Below are positions 35,540 through 46,005 of a DNA stretch of 64,000 nt, one piece after another; position 1 is the stretch's first letter; the number at the start of each line of letters is the position of its first letter. The position numbers and the translations under genes are program-made. Location: assembly GCF_034190915.1 (NCBI RefSeq), contig NW_026947484.1, positions 213,540,657 through 213,604,656 on the forward strand, read 5' to 3'. The notes below the pieces were generated by a model. It did no database searches. It was not told the origin of the DNA and worked only from the letters and a program-made list of their open reading frames with translations. Source of the DNA: Cavia porcellus (taxonomy: Eukaryota; Chordata; Mammalia; Rodentia; Caviidae).

Positions 35540-36028
35540 GAGATGGGCCTAGGGCTCCCCCAGAAGTTCTTTTTTTTTCTTCCACTGCTGCTCCTCAATG
35601 CCCTGCAGCCAGCCCACGTACATCAACCCCACAGCTGCTTCAGGAGGTACTTGCCTTGGTGGAGCAAGCTTCTTCCATAGAGCTATCCTGGATATACCTC
35701 TGTCCTGTACTCACCCCGAATGACTCTGCCTGTTTGCAGCCCACCTCAGTTAGGCCCAGAAGAGTCCTACCTCAGCTCTTGACCAAACAGAAAATCTGAC
35801 TCTGCACAATCTCAGCTTCTTTACTCTCATATATTTAGCAGCTATAACATGTAGCAATGTCCCTATGCCCTTGGCAGATGAAACCCATGCACTGTTTGCC
35901 TTTATGATGCTGCATAAATCCTAATGAAGCCACTTTGTGAATGGAATATTCTTGCCTATTATTTGTTGTTTCTGTCTCAACTAGTTCATACTAAACTGTT
36001 ATATAAAAAGTTGATAACATCAAGGTTG
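35540..36028 (+). mobile_element. ERV-L-type LTR (likely)
   Basis: This segment of about 490 bp ends just before a sequence matching the tRNA-Leu primer-binding site used by ERV-L elements. Its end contains CTAATGAAGCC, GAATATTCTTGCC and TTCTGTCTCAACTAG-type sequence, as expected of an LTR 3' region. The left boundary is not clear. Family call by the adjacent binding site and inference. Confidence 0.5.
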
Positions 36029-36029
36029 C

Positions 36030-36047
36030 TGGTGTCAAAAGTGACCA
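36030..36047 (+). promoter_or_regulatory. Primer-binding site, tRNA-Leu type (ERV-L)
   Basis: TGGTGTCAAAAGTGACCA closely resembles the TGGTGTCAGAAGTGGG site that defines ERV-L. It would prime reverse transcription of the element starting here. Confidence 0.55.
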
Positions 36048-37770
36048 GTAGTTGGGGTTGGTAACACCAAAGGCCACTGGTACCAAAAGCACTGGAAGCT
36101 GAAGTTGGTAACAGTGAAGATGGTTGAAAACCAGAAAGGAATGGAGATCAACATAAAATAGTTGGTAGCCATCATCTCTGGTGGTCTGAATAGTTTCCCA
36201 GGACTACCAGGAGGGGCTTACTCCAAGCAGCGAGAGGGCACTAACGCTGAAGGAGCTGATAACTATTAGCATCCAAAGTCCAGGGCTGTGAACACTAAAA
36301 GAGATATACTTTGCCAATTCATGATTTCTATACAAACTCAGCAAGAACCCTCAGCTGATTGGTAGCATCTTGGAAGTATATATTTGGCTTCTCTCTAGAG
36401 GATCCTGCAGAAGAAGACGAGCTGATCCACACTTGATTTCCATCTTTCATATAGCTGAGAATTCACACTAGGCATGACAATTATCTTTTTTTTTCTTCAA
36501 TACATAGATTATATACATTATTTATAACCTGCATGTTCACTGTAGCATTAAAGCTCCTATATCCTTAGTCACACTACTTTTTGATAAAATCCACTCCCTT
36601 TTAGAAGACAGACTTCCAAAAGTTCTGATTGGAGGTAGCTGCTTTTGCAGCTTACAGTTCATCTGTTGCTTTGGATTTCTTTTAGTCATGTTCAACTTAA
36701 AGGTTCAGTTTTCTTTCTTACTTTCTTTTAGTGAAAAGAAATCTGATGCTTCTTTGATTCTTGTTCTGCTTTGACTGATATATTTTTATTTAGGAATAGT
36801 CAACATATAATAAGTTACATGCGTTTAAAGTGTGCAATTGGATAATTTTAACGTTGTATGTATTCATGAAATCATAACTTTTCCCTGTTTACTTAACTTT
36901 GAATGCCTTCAAATGACCTATCTTTTAGTTTTAGTCTTGTCTATTGAGTTTTACTTTTTAATGAGTTTTTTTTATTTAGCTGTGTTTGGTTCACAAATTT
37001 ACATTTGATTTCTTTTCTTTATGATTAACTATACTTCTCAATTAATCATATTTATATTAAATTTATGCCTGGTAACTCCAATATCTGTATCATCTTTGAG
37101 AGTGTTCTTAAGTGTTTTATTACTTGGCTTTGGTCAATTGGTCCTATCACTTGACCTGTCTGGTAATTCCTTGATTGAATGCCACACTGTAAATGAAAAT
37201 AGAAGATATAATTTGAAACCCTGGCTAATGTTGTCTTTTACCAAAGAATGCTCACTGCTATTTAGCAGGGAGTAGAGTTGGGACTGGATCACTTTAATTC
37301 TGTGATGAGCTCATTTAAAGCTGGACCTCAGTCTTTTGTGGATGCTGTTCTGTTTCCAGTGTACCCATATGCCTGTGGGGTTCTTTTTCCAGAGTCTTAA
37401 CTGGAAGTCAAAAATATATTCCAGGACCCCTCCTCATTGCTAGACACTGACCTCTATTTCTTGGCCCTAGCCCCAGAAGTTGCTGAAAGATTCCACTGGA
37501 TTCCCCGGCTCCAAGCTCCTCTTCTTTGTTTTGTTTCTTCAACTGCTGTATCATAGCCATTTAGGACCAACAGATTTACTGACAGGAAAAGTCGGGCCAA
37601 GTCTTCGCAAGCCTTCCTCCCCAAGCGCTGTCGGTGACCTCAGCTTCCATCGTAGGGAATGGGAGACAGCAGCAAATGAAACCAAAATAAATGGAAGAAA
37701 GAAAATGACACAAAAAGCAAAAAGTGAACTGGAAAACAGAGACAATAGGGCAAGTCAGTGAAACCAAAAA
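36048..37770 (+). other. Possible ERV-L leader, then unclassified sequence
   Basis: The first ~430 bases follow the primer-binding site and have a repetitive GGTAACA/GGTAGC leader-like character with no gag frame. From about 36.48 kb the sequence is AT-rich and old-LINE-like. The 93-codon frame at 37480-37761 has no recognisable domain. Confidence 0.35.
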
Positions 37771-38625
37771 CATTTGAGGGAGAAACGAAAACAAACACAA
37801 GCAAACTTCTACCTAGACTACTCAGGAAATAGAAAAGGAAAACACAAGTTTCCTTTACTAGGAATGAGAGAAAATAGTGTAAGTAGTCTAATCGTATTCA
37901 AAGCATTCTTAAAGATTAAGCATTATAGCAATCAGTATATAAATGAGGTGACGATTCCTTAAAAGTACAAACTAACAAAGTTTGCTGAGTAAGACATAAC
38001 TTGAACTGTGCTATATTTACTAAAGAGATTGAAATAAATGTTAAAAACTTCAGTCCCACTAGGGAATTTAGACAAACATTTAAGAAAAAATACTAATTCT
38101 ATAGGAGTAATTCCAAGAATAGTGAAGAGAAAACTACTTCCCAACTCATATGAAGGGAACATTACTCTGATAGCAGAACCAAAATATGTAGGGGTAAATA
38201 TAATGAATATTGACTGCATATATTATCTTGAGGTGTTTAAGATATATAGAAAGAAAATTTATGACAATAATAGCACAAAAAGCAAAAAAGAGTCTAAAGG
38301 GAAATAAAATATCCTGTACATTGATGAAAGCACTAATTTATGTCAGATTTTGCCTAATCAAGATGCCTGGTATACTCTCTAGGGTAACCACAAGAAGAAC
38401 AGTAAAATAATGTATAATTAACAAACTCTTTAAAACAGAAGTACAATGATAAAATGTATTTGATTGGTTTTCCTTTAAGATGCAAGAAAGAAGAGTGGAA
38501 AAAAGTACAAAACAGACAGAACAAATGGAAAACAAACAGTAAGATGTGCAATGTAAACCTTACTAAGCTTGGTAGTTATTTTATATACACTTTGATTGGA
38601 AAGCAGAGATTATTCAGACTGGATC

Positions 38626-38655
38626 AAAACAAAACAAAACAAAACAAAACAAAAC
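38626..38655. repeat. (AAAAC)n simple repeat
   Basis: Six perfect AAAAC units. Confidence 0.95.
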
Positions 38656-39218
38656 AGAAAGCTGTGGAGCTCAAGTGAGAGACCTGCAGAAAGCCAAAAG
38701 ATAATCCATTGCTGCAGAATTAGCCCAGCGAGTGTATTTCTCAGAGGTGAGAGTGTAAGACCTAAAGCCTATGTGGACCGGGCAAGAAGAAAATGGAGAG
38801 CTGATGGTGAAGGATTCCTGAGACCGAATTCAGTTTTGAGAAACAAAAGGAGATGACCTAAGGAAGGTATCACACGTTTAAGTCCTGCAGTGTGTGTTGC
38901 TGAGAAAAATTTAATGACTGCCTGGTCAGGTGTACTTCCCACTTTTATTACTATAAACATTAAATAGAATTAATTCTAAACTTGTCTTAATCTAAAAGGA
39001 AGTCATATTTATATATTCACCTAGGACTATTTGAGCAAACTGAAAAATGCTTCATTAGGTATCATTGCAATGTTGATTGACACTTTATTCCACTTCAATA
39101 AGAGACATGAAAGTGAGTCACTAAGGACATAAGTTCTACTTTACTGCTATCAGCCGTCGATAGCCTGTGTGACTGCCTTGTTGAAATGGATTAAGTTTTT
39201 GAAAACTAGGAGAATGCT

Positions 39219-39226
39219 TTCTTTTT

Positions 39227-39284
<58 letters not shown>

Positions 39285-39318
39285 TTCCTTCCTTCCTTCC
39301 TTCCTTCCTTCCTCCTTC

Positions 39319-39366
<48 letters not shown>

Positions 39367-39367
39367 T
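39219..39367. repeat. (TTTC)n-(TTCC)n-(TTTC)n compound microsatellite
   Basis: About 150 bp of pure polypyrimidine on the + strand: TTTC units, then TTCC units, then TTTC units. The mirror-like layout of a homopurine-homopyrimidine tract can form triplex (H-DNA). Confidence 0.95.
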
Positions 39368-40043
39368 TTCCATTTACAATAAAATGGCTAAGGACAAGAC
39401 ACATTTTTAAGTTTCTTCTGCATTACTAACATGTTTTTCCTCCTGACTGTCTTAGGTCTAGACCTTAGACCAGAAAACTACAACTCGAGAGCCATTTAAA
39501 TGACTTGAATAACTTTGAACTTACCCATTCTGAGTTGAAGATCAACATGGACCAACACATACAAGTGAGCTCATTTTAACAGACAAATATTTGAGGCACA
39601 CCTTCTGTTTTCCTTGTTCTCCTTTCTCCTTCCACTTCTTTCATGTAATTTTTATCCCAACACAATATCTGTATGTTCAAAAGATGTTGATGGTTACCTT
39701 ATCCTATTTCTCTGCAACAAAAATCATACCTAAAATTTAATTCTTTACATTTCCAGAATCTATAAATCTCCTAAGTATCTACTTTTTCCTTCTGACTGAG
39801 TTATTACAATTATTAGCAGTCTATAAACTAAATAAATGTTATAAATTTTGCTAATAAATTATAAAGTAAGTTTACTAGAATATGATCACTCAGTGATACC
39901 TGGTGAAGCATTTTTCAGTTTGTTCAAATGTTCATAGGTGAGTATATAGATATGACATTTTTAGATTGAGACAAGTTTAGTATCAATTCTGTTTAGTTTT
40001 TATAGTAATAAAAGTAGAGAACACATAAATAAATAAATCAAAA

Positions 40044-40058
40044 TAAAATGAATCTTTT
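40044..40058. repeat. Target-site duplication (left), 15 bp
   Basis: TAAAATGAATCTTTT here is repeated exactly at 44267-44281. The pair brackets a minus-strand L1 and sits beside its poly-T (A tail). Confidence 0.88.
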
Positions 40059-40149
40059 TTTTCTTTTAAAGAGAATAAAACACAGCAAAGCAGAACAAAG
40101 TAGACCAGAGTGAAACAATGTAAACAGCACAGGATTTCAGAAAAAGAGA

Positions 40150-40530
40150 GCAGGAAATCGACAGTGGCTGCCGTAAGGCCTCTTGTTTTCTTCAAAATAG
40201 TTGTCCAGACCTTCACACACAGTAAGTTAACACAAATCAAAATAGTATAAAAGCAATCAAAACACAAGAATGAGAGCCTTGAGGGCTTTAAAGACCAGAC
40301 ACTAAGAAATCAACAATGCCTCTTGTTTTCTTTAAAACAGCTGTCTATATCTTCATACATATTGGAATCAAATAATTGAAAGTAGACTAAAACCAGTCAA
40401 AACCAAGAATAAAAGCATTGTTGGCTTTTGAATCAAAATGATAGGAAATCATCAGTGGCTACCGTGGTGTCTCGTTTTCTTCAGTGTAGTTGTTCACACA
40501 ATCACACATATTAAAATCAATTCTTGTAAA
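40150..40530 (-). repeat. Triplicated ~140-149 bp block in L1 3' UTR
   Basis: Three diverged copies are anchored on TCTTGTTTTCTT or TCTCGTTTTCTT at 40181, 40321 and 40470. Each is preceded by a GAAATC..CAGTGGCT/CAACAATG segment and followed by GTTGTCCA/CTGTCTAT and TTCACAC/TTCATAC. Spacings are 140 and 149 bp. Confidence 0.8.
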
Positions 40531-41092
40531 CTCTTTAGGTGAAGTTCTAGGCATATATAAGAATATACATGTACATCTATGCTTTCTGTATTAGAGGAAA
40601 AAACAAAACAACAAATAAATAAATATATCTAACAGACCAAAACAATAACAATGTAGGCTTTCAAAACAAGATTGTAGGAACATAACAATTTTTGTTGTTT
40701 TGCAGTTAACTTCGTAAGTCTGATTTGAATTACCAGATATAGTCATGCAAAACTGATCTAATCCTACAGATGCTGTTTTGTTCCAAGAACTTATAAATTA
40801 GTAGTACAATCATCTTAGTAATCTTCGGTGTATATATATGAATTTATATCTTATTTCATTTTTCTTCCTTTTCTTTTTCTCTGAGTTACTTTTTCTTCTT
40901 TGAACAGTTTCCTACCCTTTCACAATATTTATTGAAAAATTTGTATCTTATTTACTCTTTCAGTTTCTTTCACTAGGGAAACAATGCGGTATTTACACAT
41001 GTGATTTCAATTTATTTCACTTATGACTGTGGTCTCAAGTTGCATCCACTTACCTATAAAAACTCAGTGTGGTCTTTCTTTATAGCTGAGTA

Positions 41093-41098
41093 GTATTC
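41093..41098. repeat. 6-bp target-site duplication (left) of solo LTR
   Basis: GTATTC lies immediately left of the LTR and recurs at 41431-41436. Removing LTR plus one copy restores collinear L1 sequence. Confidence 0.9.
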
Positions 41099-41430
41099 TG
41101 TAGGGAGCCATGCGACAGCCCCATTGCTGCCTCCCCGCCTCTCTCTCTCCTATGGGCACAATGCATCTGCCTATATTAACCATAATCCTCTCCTGCTTAC
41201 GTCACATACCCAGACGTGACGATGACCCTTTTGTATTCATCCCCGTAGCCTCTTCCTGTCCCACCAGCCTGCCCTTGGCCTATAAAAGATGTGATCACTT
41301 CTGGAATAAATGGGGCTTGATTGGACTCTCTCAACTTGCCTCAGTCTCTCTCTCTGTCTCCCCCATGTGTTTATTTAATCCCCATTCCCCCTCCAGGTAC
41401 ACCCCACAGACTGATCCGTGGGCCGGATCA
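41099..41430 (+). mobile_element. Solo LTR, ERV2 (betaretrovirus-like) class
   Basis: This 332-bp TG...CA element runs from TGTAGGGAGCC to GGGCCGGATCA and has a 6-bp duplication. It contains a TATA-box-like TATAAAAG at 41281-41288 and a polyadenylation signal AATAAA at about 41305-41310, in the right order and spacing for U3-R. The 6-bp duplication suits ERV2/class II elements. It arose by LTR-LTR recombination of a full provirus. The 110-codon frame across it is a shadow. Confidence 0.85.
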
Positions 41431-43605
41431 GTATTCCATTGAATAAAAATACCACATCTTTTTTACCCATTCCTCAGTTGATTGGCTTTGGGCTTGTTTC
41501 CAAGATTTAGTTATTACAAACTGTGCTGTTATAAACATGGGTGCACATACAGCACTGTGATATGATGTTTTCAATTCTTCTGGAAATACGCCTATGAAGT
41601 GGCATAGCTGGGTCAAATGGAACCTCCAATCCCAGCCTTTTGAGGAAACTCTAGACTGATTTCCACCAGTCTACACTCCTACCAACAGTGCAAAAGAGTT
41701 CCTTTTCCCGTGCAGCCTCTCCAGCATTCGTTGTTGGTAATTTTCTTTATCCTGGCCATTCTCTCTAGAGTGACATGGAATCTCAGTGTGATTTTAATTT
41801 GCATTTCTCTAATGACCATTGATGTTGGACATTTTTTCATGTATTTATTTGCCATTTGTATTTCTCCATTTGAGAACTGTGTATTCATCTCGGATGCCCA
41901 TTTTGGACTTGGTCTTTGAATTTTGGGGGCCTGATTTAAAAAAAATTATTTATATGTTCTAGACAGAAGTTCTTTGACGAGGGACAGGTGACTAAGATTT
42001 TTTCCCAACTCATGGGTTTTCTTTTCACTCTGTTGAAGATTTCTTTTGACATGCAAAAACATTTTAATAAGATGAGATCCCAGTTGTTGATTCTGGGAAA
42101 TATTGGCTGTGCAGTTTGATTCTTGTTCATGAATTCTCTTCTGACTCCTATGTCTTCAAGATTTTTTACCTACTTTGTCTTCCAACAGATTTAGTGTTTC
42201 TATTTTAATACTTAGATCTCTGATCCATTTTGACTTTAGTACATGGTGGTAGGCATGGGTCTAGTTTTAGTTTTCAGCATATGAAAAGTCAGTTTTTCCA
42301 GCACCACTTATTAAAGAGGCTATCTTTCTTCCAGTGAACATGTTTGCCCCTTTGTCAAAGATAAGTTGGCTGAGTGTGTTTGTAGTTGTGGTTTTGTCTT
42401 CTAATCTATTCCATTAATCTGCATATCTGTTTTTATTCTAGTACCATGCTTATTTTATCACAGCAGCTTTGTAGTATAACTTCAAGTCAGGGATAGTGTT
42501 GCCTCCTGCCTTGCCTTTGTTGCCAAGAATTGCCTTTGCTATTCTAGGTCTCTTTTGGTTCCAGATGAATTTTAGGAATGATTTCTCTAGGTCTGTTAGG
42601 TATGCTAATGGAATTTTAATTGGAATTGCATTAAATCTATATAACAATGTTGGGAGAATGGCCATTTTCACAATGTTTGTTCTTCCTATTCATGAACAAG
42701 GGATATCTTTCCATTTTCTGAGGTCCTCTTTGATTGCTTTTTTTAGGGCATTATAATTTTTCCTGAATAGATCTTTTGCTTCTTTTGGTAGATTAATTCC
42801 TAAGTATTTCATTTTGTTGGATGCTATTGTAAACGGTGTGGCTTCTCTTATTTCTCTCTCAGTGATTTTGTTGTTAGTGTATAGGAATGCTATTGATTTT
42901 TGAGTGTGGACTTTGTATCCAGCTACATTACTGAATTTGGTTATTACATCTAGTACTCTTTCAAAGAAGTTTTGGGGTCTTCTATGCACAATATCATGTC
43001 ATCTGCAAATAATGATAGTTTAACTTCTTCCTTTCCTATCTTTATTCCTTTTATTTTTCTCTCTTGTCTTATTGTTCTAGTTAATACTTCCAGCACTATG
43101 TTGAATAGGAGTTGTAATAATGGACATCCTTGTCTTGTTCCTGATTTTACAGTGAAAGCTTTCAGTTTTTGGACCATTTAATATGATGTTGGCTGTTGGT
43201 TTGTCATAGATAGCTTTTATCAGGTTGAGGTAAAGACCACCTATTCCAATTTTCCGCAGGGTTCTTATCATTTTCTGAATGTCTCCTTGAATCTGGTGCA
43301 TGTATTCTATTGTTTTCCCATGTTGTTCATGCAAGGCTTCCATCTTTTTGCAGTGTTCCTCAATTTCTTTTAACTAGGTCTTCTTTAGATGTGTTCAGAA
43401 TTTATTTTATTACTTTTATCATTTCATCTTTTACCTGGGAGATTATTTTTTATCTGAGTGCCTTTGTAGCTCCATGGAGTTGCTTCTTTACTTCAGTTGC
43501 TATCATTTCAGAAGTTTTACATTTTCTTTTATGTCCATGTCTCATAGTCTTGTTTGGGATGAGCTAGAGGTTTGAAGTTATATTTTACTCTTTCATTTTG
43601 TCACT

Positions 43606-44266
43606 TTCCTGTATTCCCTAGTTCCCTAGTGGCACTTAGAGACTCCCTAGATGAGGAGTGCACACTGGGTGGATCTTCAGCACTCCCCATGCAGCTCACC
43701 AAAGTACCCCAGTTGCTTGAGGTCACCGGGCAGGGCCCTACCAGGTTCTGAGTAGTGTAATAAGGCTGAATGGTTTGTGAAGTATACTGGGCAGGCTTTC
43801 TGCTCATGCCACATGGCACACCAAAGCTCCCTGACTTCTTGAGGTCTCTGAGTATGGCTCTACCAGGGTCTGAGCAAACACCTGCCACTGCACACCTAGG
43901 TAGGAATCGCTGTGGCAGGCTTCAGCTCACAGGCAGTAGCTCCCAGCTACCTGGAGGATGCTTGGTGGGGCCCAACCAGGATCCAAGTGATGACCTAAAG
44001 GTCTTGCAGTGTTCAGGGACACAAGGTTGGGGGCCTATCAGGTTCCAAGTAGAGTCCTGGCTGCACAGTTAGGTAGGGATCACTGTGGCAGACTTCAGCT
44101 CACATGCAGTGGCTCCCTGCTACTTAGAAGTCACTGGGCAGGGCCCAGCCAGAGCTGTAGTGATGCTCCAGAGTCCTGCAGTGTTCAGAGATGCTGGGTG
44201 GGCCCTACCAGGTTCCAGGCAGAGTCAGGCAGCTACACAACTAGGTAGCGATCTCTGTGGCAGACC
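43606..44266 (-). repeat. L1 5' UTR monomer array (~172-173 bp period)
   Basis: The anchor AGGTAGGAATCGCTGTGGCA recurs as AGGTAGGGATCACTGTGGCA and AGGTAGCGATCTCTGTGGCA at 43898, 44071 and 44243, so the steps are 173 and 172 bp. Each unit has TTCAGCTCACA.GCAGT, GGGCAGGGCCC/GGTGGGGCCC and CTTGCAGTGTTCAG/CCTGCAGTGTTCAG. The last copy stops mid-unit at the element's 5' end. More diverged copies at 43.66-43.88 kb have an offset of about 125 bp. Confidence 0.85.
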
Positions 44267-44281
44267 TAAAATGAATCTTTT

Positions 44282-45092
44282 AAAAATTATAACTAAAGTC
44301 TTGGAAATTCTTTCTGGTTATCTGCCAAAGTCGTAGAGTGATAATCAAAGATTATTTCAATTTTACCAAAACTCTTGAATTAGAACTCACCTCATTTAAA
44401 AAAAAATTTATTTCCTAGTCTTTAGAGCCATTTAATTTCTCAATTTCTGGTAATTTTGCCCCAAACAATTCTTTTTAAGACTTACTAAATTTCTATTAAT
44501 TATTCTTAATATTTTTAGCAGAAACTTACTGTTGTAGCTCAAATTGAAGATTTTTTAAAAGAACAACATAAAATTAGAACTTGTATGTTTGTTATGAACA
44601 AAGTATAATCATGCTGAATTTCAGTTTTCTAAGGTATCTTGAAATATGTTTAAAAGGTAAGACAGGTGGACAGACTTTGATAGTTGACAGAGATAAGTTA
44701 GCAATTCACTTAATGGTTGAAAGAGAACATGTTTATAATTATGTATTTGATATTATAAAAGCATATCAATATGTGAAGGAGGAATTATCCCTAATTAAAT
44801 AAAATTGGTTATGTAAAGTGCAGGATATTATGTTCTAGGATATGTTTTGGGAACATTTTATCCTACACTTGTACAGAGGAAGAGGTTTCACTTTTAAGAA
44901 TGTAATCTAAACTACTTTCTGAAAAATAATGGCAAGAGTATGCAGAGGACTTATAAAAAACTATAAATAGGTGTTGCTATGTGTATTATTTACAGAGAAA
45001 TCTCTAATTTAGTCCTATTAGAATATTATAAATCTAATAATTGCATGGTAAAGAATAATAATTGAGCAGTATGTGAATTACTAGCTGCGTAT
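44282..45092. other. Unclassified AT-rich sequence
   Basis: This holds a 73-codon plus frame (44581-44802) with VEREHVYNYVFDIIKAYQYV, which looks helical but matches nothing I recognise. It has no splice sites or promoter I can defend. It may be a fragment of an old pseudogene or chance. Confidence 0.35.
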
Positions 45093-45512
45093 TGTTACAG
45101 CTGAGCTCCAAAATGTCCCCCAAAAGGCCCAGTGTGTTAAAGGCTTGGTTTCTAACTAATGGTCTTTTGGGAAGTAACTGAGTCATGAGAGCTCTAACTT
45201 TATCAAATAGATGAATATATCGCAGAGTTCATAGATCAGTGAATTTATTAGGAGCTGAGGCCTTGTTGGAAGAAAAACAGGCTTGGAAATTTGTATTTGT
45301 CCCTGGTCCCCTGCTCTTGGGCTCTCCCCCTTTCTGTCCCCTTTCTAGTTACCATGCCCTTCCACCATACGTTCTATATCATCTCAGGCCCAAAATAAAG
45401 GGGTAAACTGACCATGGATTGAAATCTCTGAAACTAGAAATCAAATTAACCCTTCCTCCTCAAAGTTGATTTCCTCACATATGTTGCCACAGTGACGGAA
45501 AGCTGAGTAACA
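45093..45512 (+). mobile_element. MLT1-like MaLR LTR
   Basis: This 420-bp TG...CA segment contains AAATGTCCCCCAAAAGGCCC, GTGTTAAAGGCTTGGTTTCT, CATGCCCTTCCACCATACGT and CAGGCCCAAAATAAAGGGGT, in MaLR LTR order. It abuts the broken 3' end of the RPLP1 pseudogene. No clear duplication. Confidence 0.65.
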
Positions 45513-46005
45513 CACATGCCATCAACAGACTTGTCACATATTTTTCCTTCCATTTTCTTCTCTGTGTCTGGATAGAAGTAGTGGAAGAGCGGGACCTCCT
45601 GTTGGTGTGGTGTCCATTGCTAGAGCAGGTCCATCAGCTCTGACATCACAGGCGAGACTCCCAAGGTTGAACTTGATTGGGGTCATTGCAAAAAGTCAGT
45701 TAGAGAGGTGCAAAATTAACACCAGGTGCTATAATCAGGCTATTGATCTCTTCTTCTGTGATGCTCAGCTATTTGTTATTCAGGGTGAGACCAAAGTAGA
45801 AGCAAGAAAACTGGGAGACAAAGGCCATGGTGTGGGTGAATATGGGAGTGGCACTGCCAGCTTCTATGCTGGTTACTGGATAAAGTATAGGTCTCACCCC
45901 AATGAGGCCTTAGTGTCCTACAAAAGACCAAGCACCTTGGCTGCAAAGAGGAAAGCCAATCCCAAATTAAATGTGTATGAGAGAAGGAAAGACATAAAGC
46001 CTTGC
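45513..46005 (-). pseudogene. RPLP1P: Processed pseudogene of RPLP1 (ribosomal stalk protein P1)
   Basis: Read on the minus strand, a start ATG lies at 45826-45828. The decayed frame then shows SITEEEINSLI and APGVNFAP, matching P1's order (N-terminal dimerisation part; parent protein about 114 residues). Further on are the glycine/proline-rich hinge (GGPA-like) and the acidic tail region in shifted frames. The 5' UTR is recognisable to about 46000 (GCAGCCAAGGTGCTTGGTCT, TTGGGGTGAGACC). No introns are seen, as expected of a retrocopy. Stops after NNK and PL and frameshifts disable it. The 3' end is cut at about 45513 by an LTR. The antisense 133-codon plus frame (45607-46008) is therefore a shadow. 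Confidence 0.85.

Larger units (their letters stand above)
37771..40043. other. Intergenic AT-rich, with simple repeats
   Basis: I see no gene. It contains an (AAAAC)n run and a large CTTT/CCTT microsatellite. The frames across the microsatellite are pure repeat translation. Confidence 0.6.
40059..44266 (-). mobile_element. L1 (minus) with 5' monomers, 3' UTR repeats, internal deletion
   Basis: This is a complete insertion flanked by a 15-bp duplication; the A tail (T-run) is on the left. Minus-strand order: partial monomer at the 5' tip, two further 172-173 bp monomer steps and diverged copies (43.6-44.27 kb), a short ORF1-like remnant (about 43.36-43.6 kb), then ORF2 reverse transcriptase (41.44-43.34 kb) and 3' UTR (40.06-41.09 kb). 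The catalytic region reads FADDM at about 43.0 kb, preceded by [10 protein letters not shown]. Endonuclease and most of ORF1 are missing, so an internal deletion joins the 5' part to reverse transcriptase. A solo ERV2 LTR (41099-41430) is inserted near the end of ORF2. Frames are broken. Confidence 0.85.

Noticed and set aside
39150..39429. Lys/Glu/Arg and Phe/Leu/Ser repeat proteins
   Set aside because: Pure translation of the CTTT/CCTT microsatellite.
43898..44266. CRISPR-like direct repeats
   Set aside because: The units are tandem 172-173 bp monomers with no spacers, at an L1 5' end in a mammalian genome.
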